From contig NZ_JAZHRR010000001.1 in NCBI RefSeq assembly GCF_036924515.1, positions 529,001-593,000 on the forward strand: a stretch of 64,000 nucleotides of DNA, written 5' to 3'. Shown one piece after another: positions 31,026-40,558 of the stretch (within the stretch, counting starts at the first letter, position 1; the number at the start of each line of letters is the position of its first letter). Origin of the DNA: Bradyrhizobium sp. AZCC 1610 (lineage in GTDB: Bacteria > Pseudomonadota > Alphaproteobacteria > Rhizobiales > Xanthobacteraceae). The position numbers and the translations under genes are program-made. The notes under the pieces are model-generated. The model was given only the letters and a program-made list of their open reading frames with translations, did not search any database and was not told where the DNA came from.

Positions 31026-32690
31026 ATGAAGAACAAGATCACTGGGCGTTCGGCATTTCTCGCATTGCTGAAGGACGAGGGCGTCACGCACTTGTTCGGC
31101 AATCCCGGCACCACCGAACTGCCGATCATGCACGCGCTGAAGGACCATCCCGACCTCACCTATGTGATGGCGATGCAGGAGAGCCTTGTTGTCGCCATGG
31201 CCGACGGCTTTAGCCGCGCCTCGGGCAAGCTCGTCGCCTGCAACGTCCATGTCGCGCCCGGCCTCGGCAACGCCATGGGTTCGCTCTACAACGCAAGCTT
31301 CACCGGCACGCCCTTGATTCTGACTGCCGGCCAGCAGGAGCAGGGCCACGGCCTGACCGAGCCGGTGCTCTATGGTCCGCTGGTGCAGATGGCGGCGCCG
31401 CTAGTGAAATGGGCCGTCGAAGTGACGCGGCTGGAAGATCTGCCGCGCATCGTGCGCCGCGCCGCCAAGATCGCGACCACGCCGCCGACCGGGCCGGTGT
31501 TCATCTCGCTGCCGGGCGACATCCTCAATGCCGAGGCCGGCATCGAACTCGGCCGCTCGACCCGGGTCGATACGCGCGTCAAACCGTCGGACGAATCGCT
31601 GCAGGCGTTGACCGCGCGCATCCTCAAGGCAGAGCGGCCCGTGATCATCGTCGGCGACGAGATCGTCAAGAGCGACGCATTGCAGGAGGCCGCTCAACTC
31701 GCGGAAACGCTGGGCTGCCCGGCGTATCAGTCTTCGACGCCTTATGGCGCGCATTTCCTGTCCGAAAGCCCGTGTTTCATGGGCGCGCTGGCGCGGATCC
31801 AGAAGATCGCCCGCGAGACGCTCGCGCCTTACGACCTCATCATTGCGCTCGGCGGCGATCCCCTGCGGATGTCGGTCTACAGCGAGACCGACCCGCTGCC
31901 GGACGGGCTTTCGATCGTGCAGGTTGGCCTGGTCGATGACGATCTCGCCAGGAATTACGGTGCCGATATTGCGCTCAAGGCCGACGTGAGGGAAACCCTG
32001 CGCGCGCTGCTGCCGGCGCTGAAGGCCGCGGGCGGCAGCGCGCTTCAGGGGCGCGCAAAACAGGGATTGGACGCGCTGGCGTCGAAGAACTGGACGGCCC
32101 GGCGCGGGCCGCTGGTCCAACAGATAGCGAAACACGCCAGCACCTCGCCGATCGACCCGGACTGGCTGGCGCTGCAGGTGGTCGAAGCGATGCCCGATAA
32201 CGCCATCCTGGTTGACGAGGGACTGACCTCGTCGCGGCAGATTATCGCGCTGCGCGCCCATCGCGACCGCTACGGCTATCACGCGCTGGCATCGGGCGGC
32301 ATCGGCTGGGGATTGCCGGCGTCCGTCGGCGTCAGTCTCGCCAATCCCGAGCGGCCCGTCGTGTGTTACTCCGGCGACGGCAGTTCAATGTATTCGATTC
32401 AGTCGCTATGGACCGCGGCGAACCACAAGCTGCCGCTGACATTCGTGATCGTCAATAATGGCGGCTACCGCATCATCAAGCAGCGGCTGCTCGCCTTCCA
32501 CGGCGACGATCAATATGTCGGCATGGATTTCATCGACCCGCCGGTGGATTTTACGGGATTGGCAAAATCGCTGGGGTTGGAGGCGACCCGGGTCAGCGAT
32601 CCCTCGCAGTTGAAGTCCGTATTGTCATCCGCCTTCAGCCGCCCCGGCGCGAAGCTGATCGAAGTTGTCGTGAGCAATTCGGTGAATTGA
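31026..32690 (+). CDS. Thiamine-diphosphate enzyme, benzoylformate decarboxylase/acetolactate synthase-like
   Basis: A 554-residue ThDP enzyme. The N-terminal Pyr domain has the activating Glu52 in M-Q-E-S-L-V-V-A-M-A-D-G, preceded by L-F-G-N-P-G-T-T-E-L-P typical of benzoylformate decarboxylase relatives. The C-terminal PP domain has the G-D-G-S-S-M-Y-S-I-Q-S-L ... N-N-G-G-Y Mg/ThDP motif. No FAD site is evident in the middle domain. The start is ATG 31026 with GGAGGAGA just upstream; open codons further 5' lack coding character. It probably decarboxylates or carboligates a 2-oxo acid. The closest known types are MdlC and oxalyl-CoA/phenylpyruvate decarboxylase-like enzymes, so the exact substrate is open. 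Confidence 0.88.
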   Translation: MKNKITGRSAFLALLKDEGVTHLFGNPGTTELPIMHALKDHPDLTYVMAMQESLVVAMADGFSRASGKLVACNVHVAPGLGNAMGSLYNASFTGTPLILTAGQQEQGHGLTEPVLYGPLVQMAAPLVKWAVEVTRLEDLPRIVRRAAKIATTPPTGPVFISLPGDILNAEAGIELGRSTRVDTRVKPSDESLQALTARILKAERPVIIVGDEIVKSDALQEAAQLAETLGCPAYQSSTPYGAHFLSESPCFMGALARIQKIARETLAPYDLIIALGGDPLRMSVYSETDPLPDGLSIVQVGLVDDDLARNYGADIALKADVRETLRALLPALKAAGGSALQGRAKQGLDALASKNWTARRGPLVQQIAKHASTSPIDPDWLALQVVEAMPDNAILVDEGLTSSRQIIALRAHRDRYGYHALASGGIGWGLPASVGVSLANPERPVVCYSGDGSSMYSIQSLWTAANHKLPLTFVIVNNGGYRIIKQRLLAFHGDDQYVGMDFIDPPVDFTGLAKSLGLEATRVSDPSQLKSVLSSAFSRPGAKLIEVVVSNSVN

Positions 32691-32702
32691 TATTGATTAC
32701 GT

Positions 32703-32782
32703 GTAGCCCGGATGGAGCGCAGCGAAATCCGGGGCCGATTTCCGACGGTTTCCCGGATTTCGCTGCGCTTCATCCGGGCTAC
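32703..32782. repeat. Dispersed inverted repeat, GTAGCCCGGATGGAGC family (copy 2)
   Basis: Arms GTAGCCCGGATGGAGCGCAG and CTGCGCTTCATCCGGGCTAC pair with one mismatch. Same family as 30121-30206. It lies between the convergent ThDP-enzyme and LLM monooxygenase genes and may act as a terminator. Confidence 0.85.
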
Positions 32783-32787
32783 GCATC

Positions 32788-34176
32788 TCATTCCGCCGCC
32801 GCAGCGCGTGGCTTCACGCGATAACTTGCCGCCGGATGCGCTTCCGTCAGCCGCGCGCGTCCGGCACCAAACAGCTTCTCCCGCAATGTGCCCTTCGCGT
32901 AAGCTTCCTTGTAGCGTCCGCGCCGTGTCAGCTCAGGCACCAGCATGTCGGCGATATCCTCGAAATCGCCGGGCGAGGTGGCGAACGCGACGTTGAGGCC
33001 GTCGACGTCGGTCTGCTCGAACCAGGCCTCGATATCGTCGGCGACCTTCTCGGGCGTGCCGACCACGACCGGGCCGGCACCGCCGATGCCGACGTGTTCA
33101 ACAACCTCGCGCACGGTCCAGACCCTATCAGGATCGGCACGCGTGACGTTGTCGAGCGCGGTGCGGCCGGCGTCGTTCTGGATGTGGCGCACCTGCTGGT
33201 CGAGCTCGTAGCCCGAGAAATCGATACCCATCCAGCCCGACATCAGCGCCAGCGCGCCCTCGGGCGCGATGTGGCGGCGATAGTCGGCGTATTTCGCTTT
33301 CGCCTCGGCCTCGGTGCGGCCGAGAATGATCGTCATCATGGAGAACATCAGGATCTCGGCCGGATTGCGCCCGGTTTCCTTCGCAGCAGCGCGGATCGCC
33401 GCCACGCGTGGGCCGATGATCTTGGCCGACGGGCCCGACATGAACACGCATTCGGCGTGCTGGGCGGCAAACTGCCGTCCGCGCGGCGAGGTGCCGGCCT
33501 GATACAGCACCGGCGTGCGTTGCGGCGATGGCTCGCTCAGGTGAATCGCGTTGAGCCGGTAGTTGCTTCCCTCGTGCTCAATGCGATGCACCTTGGAAGG
33601 GTCGGCGAAAATGCCGCGCGCGCGGTCGCGCAGCACGGCCTCGTCCTCCCAGCTTCCCTCCCAGAGCTTGTAGACCAGCTCCATATATTCATCCGCGATC
33701 TCGTAGCGGTCGTCATGCGCGGTCTGCTTGTCCTTGCCGGCGCCGCGGGCGGCAGAGTCGAGATAGCCGGTCACCACGTTCCAGCCGATGCGGCCCTCGG
33801 TCAGATGGTCGAGCGTCGACATCCTTCGGGCAAACGGATAGGGCGGCTCGAACGAGAGGTTGCTGGTGACGCCAAAACCAAGATTCTGCGTGACCGACGC
33901 CATCGCCGGGATCAGCATCAGCGGCTCGTTGGCCGGCGTCTGCGCGGCATTGCGCAACGCGGCGTCCGGGCTGCTGCCGAACACGTCGTAGACGCCGAGC
34001 ACGTCGGCGAGAAACAATCCGTCGAACCGGCCGCGCTCCAGCGTTTTCGCCAGATCGAGCCAATAGGGCAGGCGGTTGTAGCCGAGGGTGCGGTCGCGCG
34101 GATGGGTCCAGAGCCCCGGCGATTGATGCGCCACGCAGTTCATGGCGAAGGCGTTGAGCCGGATTTGCTTTGTCAT
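32788..34176 (-). CDS. Flavin-dependent monooxygenase, LLM class (NtaA/SnaA/DszA family)
   Basis: A 462-residue TIM-barrel flavin monooxygenase of the longer NtaA type. It opens with L-N-A-F-A-M-N-C-V-A-H-Q-S-P-G-L-W and has G-W-N-V-V-T-G-Y near 135, then L-Y-Q-A-G-T-S-P-R-G-R-Q-F-A near 225 (phosphate and FMN contacts). These enzymes use FMNH2 supplied by a separate reductase to oxidise substrates such as nitrilotriacetate, pristinamycin precursors or sulfones. No reductase gene is nearby. It is divergent from the M20 peptidase at 34360, with a TTT transporter behind it, which suggests uptake and breakdown of an organic N- or S-compound. Another member is at 50386. Confidence 0.92.
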   Translation of the reverse strand: MTKQIRLNAFAMNCVAHQSPGLWTHPRDRTLGYNRLPYWLDLAKTLERGRFDGLFLADVLGVYDVFGSSPDAALRNAAQTPANEPLMLIPAMASVTQNLGFGVTSNLSFEPPYPFARRMSTLDHLTEGRIGWNVVTGYLDSAARGAGKDKQTAHDDRYEIADEYMELVYKLWEGSWEDEAVLRDRARGIFADPSKVHRIEHEGSNYRLNAIHLSEPSPQRTPVLYQAGTSPRGRQFAAQHAECVFMSGPSAKIIGPRVAAIRAAAKETGRNPAEILMFSMMTIILGRTEAEAKAKYADYRRHIAPEGALALMSGWMGIDFSGYELDQQVRHIQNDAGRTALDNVTRADPDRVWTVREVVEHVGIGGAGPVVVGTPEKVADDIEAWFEQTDVDGLNVAFATSPGDFEDIADMLVPELTRRGRYKEAYAKGTLREKLFGAGRARLTEAHPAASYRVKPRAAAAE

Positions 34177-34359
34177 GACGTGAACCTCGGTACGTGCAGG
34201 GTTCCCTGCGCATCCGCCCGGTTAACGCCGGGCTGTTGCCTGAAATTGTTGCATCCTCGCAGCTTTTAGCAAGGCCCATTCGGCAGGCCATGCCACTTCC
34301 AGCGGGCGGCTTATCCCGATAGGTTGCGCTCCACAAATTAGCGAACAAGGGAAAGAAAT

Positions 34360-35745
34360 ATGGCTGATAGGGCCGACGCAATTGCGCGGGTACGTGAGCA
34401 TCTGAATTCCGGCGCGTTTCTCGCCGAGCTCGACCGCAGGATCAGTTATCGGACCGAAAGCCAGAACCCCGGCAGCGGCGAGGCGTTGCGCGCCTATCTC
34501 GTCGACGACCTCCAGCCTGCCTTCGCCGCGCTCGATTTCTCCACCCGCCTGATCGAATCGCCGACCGGCAAGGGGCCATATCTGCTGGCGGATTATCGCG
34601 AGGATGCGTCGCTGCCGACTGTGCTCACCTATGGCCATGGCGATGTCGTCGACGGCATGGACGGCGAATGGCGCGACAATCTCGATCCCTGGAAAACCAC
34701 GACCAAAGGCGAGCGCGTCTATGGCCGCGGCACCGCCGACAACAAGGGCCAGCACAGCATCAATCTCGCGGCATTGCGTGCCGTGCGCGAGACCCGCGGC
34801 GGCAAGCTCGGCTTCAACGTCAAATTCATCATCGAGACCGGCGAGGAGATCGGCTCGCCCGATCTGCGGCAGGTGTGCGAAGCCCACCGCGAGGAGCTGA
34901 AGGCGGATCTGTTCCTGGCCTCCGACGGACCGCGGCTTTCGGCCGACCGGCCGACCATCTTTCTCGGCTGCCGCGGCGGCAACCGCATCCATCTCGATGT
35001 CAATTTGCGCGAGGGCGGGCACCATTCGGGCAATTGGGGCGGCGTCCTCGCCAACCCGGCGACGATCCTTTGCGGCGCCATCGCGAGCCTCGTCGACGGC
35101 AAGGGACGGATGAAGCTCGACGCGCTCAAGCCGCCGCGGATTTCGAACGCGGTGCGCGCGGCGCTCGCGGACGTGAAGATCGAGCCGACCGCCGACGAGC
35201 CGGCGCTGGCGCCCGACTGGGGCGAGGAGGGATTGTCGCCGGCAGAGCGGCTGTTTGCCTGGAATACGCTGGAAGTCCTGGCGATGTCTTCAGGCAGTGT
35301 CGAGAAGCCGGCCAACGCGATTCCGGGGCGCGCCAACGCCGTGCTGCAGCTTCGCTTCGTCGTCGGCACCAGATATGAAGAGGTCATCGACGCCGTGCGC
35401 GCGCACCTGCATGCCAATGGCTTTCCGATGGTGGAGGTGAGCGGCGCGCAGCGTTTCGCCGCCTCGCGCACCGATGTCGACAGTCCCTGGGTGAACTGGA
35501 CGGCGAACTCGATCCTGAAGACCACCGGCAAGGCGCCGGCGATCCTGCCGAATTTCGGCGGCTCGCTGCCCAATGACGTGTTCGCCGAGGGGCTGGGGCT
35601 GCCGACGATCTGGGTGCCGCATTCCTATCCCGGCTGCTCGCAGCATGCGCCGGACGAGCACATCCTCCTGCCGGTGACCGAGGAAGCGCTCGCCATCATG
35701 GCGGGGGTGTTCTGGGACCTCGGCGAGATGAAGCGGGCGTTCTAG
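34360..35745 (+). CDS. M20 family metallopeptidase/dipeptidase-like hydrolase
   Basis: A 461-residue zinc hydrolase. The metal ligands are visible as Y-G-H-G-D-V-V near 90, G-R-G-T-A-D-N-K-G-Q near 122, and E-T-G-E-E-I-G-S near 162, with a dimerisation/lid domain in the middle (N-x-x-E-G-G-H-H-S-G-N-W-G near 220). The family hydrolyses dipeptides and N-acyl amino acids; the exact substrate is unknown. No signal peptide is present. It is divergent from the LLM monooxygenase and ends seven bases before the convergent tctA gene. Confidence 0.93.
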   Translation: MADRADAIARVREHLNSGAFLAELDRRISYRTESQNPGSGEALRAYLVDDLQPAFAALDFSTRLIESPTGKGPYLLADYREDASLPTVLTYGHGDVVDGMDGEWRDNLDPWKTTTKGERVYGRGTADNKGQHSINLAALRAVRETRGGKLGFNVKFIIETGEEIGSPDLRQVCEAHREELKADLFLASDGPRLSADRPTIFLGCRGGNRIHLDVNLREGGHHSGNWGGVLANPATILCGAIASLVDGKGRMKLDALKPPRISNAVRAALADVKIEPTADEPALAPDWGEEGLSPAERLFAWNTLEVLAMSSGSVEKPANAIPGRANAVLQLRFVVGTRYEEVIDAVRAHLHANGFPMVEVSGAQRFAASRTDVDSPWVNWTANSILKTTGKAPAILPNFGGSLPNDVFAEGLGLPTIWVPHSYPGCSQHAPDEHILLPVTEEALAIMAGVFWDLGEMKRAF

Positions 35746-35752
35746 CCGCGGC

Positions 35753-37261
35753 TCACACCTCTTCGTCGAGCGCGATCAGTTCGCGTTTCTTGCGCAGCGC
35801 CGGCAGCAGTGGGCCGACCAGCAGCACGACCGCGAACGCCAGGCAGACGGCCGAGATTGGCCTTTCAATGAAGGTCATCAGATCGCCCTGCGAGAGGATC
35901 AGCGACTTGCGCAGGTTGTTCTCCAGCATCGGCCCCAGCACGAAAGCCAGCACCAGCGGCGCCGGCTCGTAGCCGAGCTTGCGCATGAAATAGCCGATAA
36001 TGCCGAATGCGATCATCACATAGACGTCGAACACGTTGTTGCTGGAGCAATAGACGCCGATGATGGTGAACAGGATGATCAGCGGGAACAGGATGTTGTA
36101 GGGCAATTTGAGGAGCTGCACCCACATCCCGATCATCGGCAGGTTCAGCACCAGCAGCATCAGGTTGCCGATATACATGCTGGCAACGATGCCCCAGAAC
36201 AGGCCCGGGTTCTGCGTGATCATCAGCGGACCGGGCTGCAGCCCGTGAATGACGAAAGCGCCGAGCAACAGCGCCATCACCACGTTCGGCGGAATGCCAA
36301 GCGTCATCAGCGGAATGAAGGCGCCGCCGGCCGCGGCGTTGTTGGCGGCTTCGGGACCTGCAACACCCTCGATCGCACCCTGGCCGAACCGTTCCGGCGT
36401 TTTGGATAATCGCTTCTCCAGCGCATAGGAGGCGAACGACGAGATCACTGCGCCGCCGCCAGGCAGGATGCCGAGGAAAAATCCGAGGACCGTTCCTCGC
36501 GCCATCGGGCCGGCGCTGGCTTTCCAGTCCTCTTTACTCGGCAACAGGTGCGTTATCTTCGTGTTGATGACGTCGCGCTTGATGACCTGCTCGGTGTTGA
36601 ACAGGACTTCGGCGACGCCGAACAGGCCCATGACCACGGGGACGAGGCCGATGCCGTCGATCAGTTCCAGGCGGCCGAAGGTCAGGCGCGGTTGCGCGGT
36701 AATGCTGTCGAGCCCGATCACGCCGAGCACGATGCCGATGCAGGCCATCAGCAACGCCTTCGCCATCGAGCCCTGCGTCAGGAAAGTGAGGACCACGAGG
36801 CCGAGAACCATCAGGCTGAAATATTCGGCCGGACCGAAAGCGATCGCGACGCTGGCGAGCTTGGGCGCCACCAGCATCAGCGCGATCAGCGCGAAGGTGC
36901 CGGCGAAGAACGAGCCGAATGCGGAGATGCCGAGCGCAGGTCCCGCGCGGCCCTGCCTGGCCATCTGGTGGCCATCGATACAGGTGACGACGGAAGCGGC
37001 TTCGCCGGGAATGTTGACCAGGATCGAGGTGGTCGAGCCGCCATACATCGAGCCGTAATAGATGCCGGCCATCATGATGATGCCGGATTCCGGCGTTCCT
37101 GACAGCGTGATCGGCAGCAACAGCGACATCGCCGAGATCGGACCGATGCCCGGCAGCACGCCGACCAGCGTACCGATGAAGACGCCGATGAAGCAATAGA
37201 TCAGATTGACGGGCTGAAGGGCGACGCCGAAGCCATGGGCGACATTGATGAGTGTGTCCAT
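35753..37261 (-). CDS. tctA: Tripartite tricarboxylate transporter, large membrane subunit TctA
   Basis: A 502-residue polytopic protein (about 11-12 helices) with the TctA signatures G-V-L-P-G-I-G-P near residue 37 and G-I-L-P-G-G-G-A near 270, and the N-I-P-G-E-A-A-S-V loop near 85. TctA forms the ion-coupled channel of TTT transporters, taking substrate from the periplasmic TctC receptor. It is last in the tctC-tctB-tctA order; tctB ends seven bases before its start. The substrate (citrate or another carboxylate) cannot be told. Confidence 0.94.
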   Translation of the reverse strand: MDTLINVAHGFGVALQPVNLIYCFIGVFIGTLVGVLPGIGPISAMSLLLPITLSGTPESGIIMMAGIYYGSMYGGSTTSILVNIPGEAASVVTCIDGHQMARQGRAGPALGISAFGSFFAGTFALIALMLVAPKLASVAIAFGPAEYFSLMVLGLVVLTFLTQGSMAKALLMACIGIVLGVIGLDSITAQPRLTFGRLELIDGIGLVPVVMGLFGVAEVLFNTEQVIKRDVINTKITHLLPSKEDWKASAGPMARGTVLGFFLGILPGGGAVISSFASYALEKRLSKTPERFGQGAIEGVAGPEAANNAAAGGAFIPLMTLGIPPNVVMALLLGAFVIHGLQPGPLMITQNPGLFWGIVASMYIGNLMLLVLNLPMIGMWVQLLKLPYNILFPLIILFTIIGVYCSSNNVFDVYVMIAFGIIGYFMRKLGYEPAPLVLAFVLGPMLENNLRKSLILSQGDLMTFIERPISAVCLAFAVVLLVGPLLPALRKKRELIALDEEV

Positions 37262-37268
37262 GATGCGA

Positions 37269-37754
37269 TCAGCCGATTTCGAAAATGCCCGAAGGCAGTT
37301 GGATCAGGAGCAGGCGTTTGAGGACCCACCACATGCCGAGCGGAACGAGCACTGCAATCGGAACAGCGAGCGGCCAGCGGACCGGGTCGACCACGCGCAA
37401 CAGCAGCAACATCAGAGGAACTGAGGACAGCAGAAAGCCGAGCGGGTTGAGGGCGAAGGAAAAGGCGATGAGGCAGACGATCACCAACAGCGGCTTGGTC
37501 CAGCGCGTGTTCACCCAGCGCGAGCCAAAGGTCGGCCCGCCCTCGGTCAATGCGGCGATGATGATCGAGGCGGCGAACAGGCACATCAGGATGCCGGTAT
37601 AGAACAGCACGAACCCGGCGCCGGGATCGTTGATGGTGCCGAGCTTGAGCTTGAGCCCGGACCAGACGACAAATCCGCCAAGGGCGAGCCCGATCAGTCC
37701 GCCCCACAATTCGGAATTGTTGAGGCGGAATTTGACGTTGGATTGATCACTCAT
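37269..37754 (-). CDS. tctB: Tripartite tricarboxylate transporter, small membrane subunit TctB
   Basis: A 161-residue protein with four hydrophobic helices, the size and layout of TctB: G-L-A-L-G-G-F-V-V-W-S near residue 18, Y-T-G-I-L-M-C-L-F-A-A-S near 48, P-L-L-V-I-V-C-L-I-A-F near 85 and the C-terminal W-W-V-L-K-R-L-L-L near 145. ATG 37754 is used; the frame stays open upstream through a repeat. Lies between tctC and tctA. Confidence 0.9.
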   Translation of the reverse strand: MSDQSNVKFRLNNSELWGGLIGLALGGFVVWSGLKLKLGTINDPGAGFVLFYTGILMCLFAASIIIAALTEGGPTFGSRWVNTRWTKPLLVIVCLIAFSFALNPLGFLLSSVPLMLLLLRVVDPVRWPLAVPIAVLVPLGMWWVLKRLLLIQLPSGIFEIG

Positions 37755-37773
37755 TGATACTCTCTCAGCCGTT

Positions 37774-37890
37774 CCCCGGACGCGGCGCAGCACGAAGTGG
37801 TGCGCTGCTGAGCCGGGGTCGATGAGTTTGCGCGCAGTGGGTCCCGGTTCTGCGCCGCAGCGCTGTGCGCTGCACCGCGTCCGGGACACG
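37774..37890. repeat. Dispersed palindromic repeat between tctC and tctB
   Basis: CCCCGGACGCGG pairs with CCGCGTCCGGG across about 100 bases, with GC-rich inner arms (GTGGTGCGCTGC, GCTGTGCGCTGCAC). A related element is at 30787-30919. Its presence inside an operon may lower expression of tctBA relative to tctC. Confidence 0.7.
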
Positions 37891-37898
37891 GTGGTGTT

Positions 37899-38870
37899 TC
37901 AATTCGTCTTCTTCGCCAGACCGAGCTTGTCGACCACCTTGCGCTCTGACTCGGTAACCTCGACGACGAACTTCTTGTAGTCCTCGGTGCTCTTGTAACT
38001 GGGCACCATGTCGAATTTCGCCAGCGTGGCGATCACGGCCGGATCTTCCAGCGCCTTCTTGAAGGCGTCATGCAGCTTGGCGACGATCTTCGGGTCCATA
38101 CCCTTCGGTCCAGCGATACCGAACGGCGAGTCATAGACCATGGGATAGCCGAGCTCCTTCAGCGTCGGCACGTCGGGATAATTCGGCGAGCGCGCCGAGG
38201 TCCACACCATCAATAGCCGCAGCTTGCCGGCGTCGACCAACGGCCGCCAGCCGGTCGAGTCCGCCTGCAGCATGGTGTGCTGTCCCAGCACCGCGGCATT
38301 GGTTTCCGCGCCGCCCTTGAATGGCACCTGGGTCAGCTTGATCCCCGCCATGCTGGCGATCTGCTCCATCCCGATATGCAGCGACGTGCCGGCGCCCGGC
38401 GTCGCATACGTTACCTTGCCGGGGTTCTGCTTGGCGTAGTCGACGACGTCCTTCCAGGTCTTGAATTGCGACTCGGTGCTGGTAGTAACGCCGAACGTGT
38501 AGCCGGTGAGGTGGACGATATAGCTAAAGTCCTTGTCCGGATTCCAGGAGACTTCCTGCATCAAGGGTAGGCGGAACACGGTGATCGGGATCTGGGCGAT
38601 GGTGTAGCCGTCGGGCTTGGCGCCTGCCGCCATGGTGGCAGGGCCGACGGTGCCGCTGCCACCGGCCTTGTTGTCGATGGCGATCGGCTGTCCGAGCAGC
38701 TTGGAGGCGCTTTCGGCGATCGCGCGCATCGAGATGTCGGTCGAGCCGCCCGCCGGCCATGGGACGATCAGCGTGATCGGCTTGGTGGGATACTCCTGCG
38801 CGCCGGCGGCTGCCGATATCAGCATGCCGACGGTAGCGACAGCGATCGTCAGACGGCTGCGTCGAACCAT
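37899..38870 (-). CDS. tctC: Tripartite tricarboxylate transporter substrate-binding protein (TctC/Bug family)
   Basis: A 323-residue periplasmic receptor with a signal peptide cleaved near A-G-A-Q (about 24). It has Y-P-T-K-P-I-T-L-I-V-P-W-P-A-G-G-S at the mature start, the I-D-N-K-A-G-G-S-G segment near 67, and the V-P-F-K-G-G-A-E substrate loop near 175. It is the first gene of tctC-tctB-tctA, with GGGGAGGA just before ATG 38870. It delivers a carboxylate to TctAB. Two other Bug receptors in the window (8649, 46195) stand alone. Confidence 0.94.
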   Translation of the reverse strand: MVRRSRLTIAVATVGMLISAAAGAQEYPTKPITLIVPWPAGGSTDISMRAIAESASKLLGQPIAIDNKAGGSGTVGPATMAAGAKPDGYTIAQIPITVFRLPLMQEVSWNPDKDFSYIVHLTGYTFGVTTSTESQFKTWKDVVDYAKQNPGKVTYATPGAGTSLHIGMEQIASMAGIKLTQVPFKGGAETNAAVLGQHTMLQADSTGWRPLVDAGKLRLLMVWTSARSPNYPDVPTLKELGYPMVYDSPFGIAGPKGMDPKIVAKLHDAFKKALEDPAVIATLAKFDMVPSYKSTEDYKKFVVEVTESERKVVDKLGLAKKTN

Positions 38871-38920
38871 ATCAAATCCTCCCCGGCGGCCTCTTTGATG
38901 GCGAGGCGCGTTTATTTTCT

Positions 38921-39301
38921 TTGCTGTACCTGATCTTCCCCGAAATCGGACTGGAAGAAAAGCTTATTGACCTGGGGCTGCTCGCGCCGACTGCACCGCA
39001 ACCGGCTGGAAACGGCATCTGCGACAATTGGTCTGCCAGGGCATCCCGAGATACGGAATTTGGCTGCTGCTGCACCACGGGATACCAACAGCCGATCCAT
39101 CTCGATCCGGATCGCTACGAACGTGTGATCCTCGGCACCGAATTCCTGCGGCCCTATGCCAGTGAAGCGCTGGTGGCGAAGGGAGGCGCGTCGCTGCCCG
39201 GACGGGCGTCGCATCCCATGCCGCTTCTGATGTATTCGCCTGGCGTCTACTTCGCCCGGCTGGTCGATCTCATCCAGCAGAATGCCCCGGCACGCGGGTG
39301 A
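38921..39301 (+). pseudogene. Degraded LysR-type regulator fragment, divergent from tctC
   Basis: An open stretch of about 126 codons. The part I-H-L-D-P-D-R-Y-E, L-G-T-E-F-L-R-P-Y-A-S and P-L-L-M-Y-S-P-G-V-Y-F resembles the effector-binding domain of LysR regulators of the kind that have L-D-P-x-R-Y and Y-S-P-G-x-Y-x-x-R-L-V. There is no helix-turn-helix before it and the N-terminal half looks frameshifted or deleted. Its position divergent from the TTT operon suggests it was once that operon's regulator. The family similarity is inferred from these motifs only. Confidence 0.45.
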
Positions 39302-39638
39302 TCGAAAGTGACATGTCCGACGCGCTCTGCGGGATGGCACTGAGCGGTCGCGGCGTGGTTAACGGCGGGCACCGTGGCGGCTTCGGGCCGGAAGCGGCTG
39401 ACCCCGATCGGCAGCGATAAATGGGCGTTGCCTTTGTCTTTAGTCGCATTCAGGGGTCGAATGCATGATGGTCAACGGGCACTAAATCTGTTTTGGTCCG
39501 AATTGTGCAGGCATAGTGCCGGGCACGCCGGGGGCGGTCTTGCAAGAACAGGTTCGAGACTGTCGGCCAAACGGCCCGGCAAGTTGCTGAGTTAGGGTGG
39601 ATGAGCAATCATCCGAAACCTTTGGAGGGAGAAGTTAC

Positions 39639-40550
39639 GTGAAACACCGTCAGATTATCGGCTGCCTGCTCGCGGGTGCGTTGTGCACTACCCCGGCAAT
39701 GGCGCAGGAACTCACCGGGACGCTGAAGAACATCAAGGACACCGGCGCCATCACGCTCGGCTTCCGCGACTCGTCCATTCCGTTCTCCTATCTCGACGAC
39801 AATCAGAAGCCGATCGGCTACGCCATGGACATCTGCTACAAGATCGTCGATGCCGTGAAGAAGGAGCTCAAGCTCGACAAGCTCGAGGTCAAGCTCAATC
39901 CGGTGACGTCGTCGACCCGTATCCCGCTGCTGGCCAACGGCACGATCGATCTCGAATGCGGCTCGACCACCAACAATGTCGAACGCCAGAAGCAGATCGC
40001 CTATACTAACACCCACTTCCTGACCGCGAGCCGCTACGTCACCAAGAAGGCGGCCAAGATCAACTCGATCGACGAACTCAAGGGCAAGTCGGTGGTCTCC
40101 ACCGCCGGCACCACCAACATCAAGCAGCTCACCGAAGCCAATGCGGCGCGCAGCCTCAACATCAACATCATCCCGGCCAAGGACCACGCCGAGGCGTTCC
40201 TGATGGTGGAGACCGACCGCGCGGTGGCGTTTGTGATGGACGACATCCTGCTGGCGAGCCTGATCGCTGGCTCGAAAGCGCCGGGCGATTACGTCATCTC
40301 CAAGGACGCGTTCTCCAAGCCCGAGCCCTACGGCATCATGCTGCGCAAGGACGATCCGGCCTTCAAGAAGATGGTCGATGCGGCGACCGCGGCGCTCTAC
40401 ACCGGCGGCGAGGGCCAGAAGATCTACGACAAGTGGTTCACGCAGAAGATCCCGCCCAAGGGGCTGAACCTCAACGTGCCGATCAGCTCCGAGCTGAAGA
40501 ACGAGTTTGCGAAGCCGTCCGACTCGCCGGATCCGGATTCGTATAAGTAA
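39639..40550 (+). CDS. gltI: Amino-acid ABC transporter, glutamate/aspartate-type periplasmic binding protein
   Basis: A 303-residue periplasmic binding protein. A signal peptide cleaves near A-M-A-Q-E (about 22), then I-T-L-G-F-R-D-S-S-I-P-F-S-Y, I-D-L-E-C-G-S-T-T-N-N near 108 (the acid- and backbone-binding segment of GltI) and S-V-V-S-T-A-G-T-T-N near 155. GTG 39639 is preferred, because GGAGGGAGAAG lies just before it and the signal peptide starts there; an upstream ATG frame exists at 39597-39603. It binds glutamate, aspartate or a related polar amino acid. The 337-base gap upstream (39302-39638) shows no recognisable gene or promoter. Confidence 0.92.
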   Translation: MKHRQIIGCLLAGALCTTPAMAQELTGTLKNIKDTGAITLGFRDSSIPFSYLDDNQKPIGYAMDICYKIVDAVKKELKLDKLEVKLNPVTSSTRIPLLANGTIDLECGSTTNNVERQKQIAYTNTHFLTASRYVTKKAAKINSIDELKGKSVVSTAGTTNIKQLTEANAARSLNINIIPAKDHAEAFLMVETDRAVAFVMDDILLASLIAGSKAPGDYVISKDAFSKPEPYGIMLRKDDPAFKKMVDAATAALYTGGEGQKIYDKWFTQKIPPKGLNLNVPISSELKNEFAKPSDSPDPDSYK

Positions 40551-40558
40551 ACATTCCC

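Noticed and set aside
32836..34269. A 477-codon forward open frame over the LLM monooxygenase
   Set aside because: The reverse strand encodes a complete conserved monooxygenase; the forward frame is a shadow of it.
38912..39340. Reverse-strand gene of 142 codons
   Set aside because: Third-position GC and family-like motifs favour the forward strand, and the reverse product is Arg-rich without motifs.
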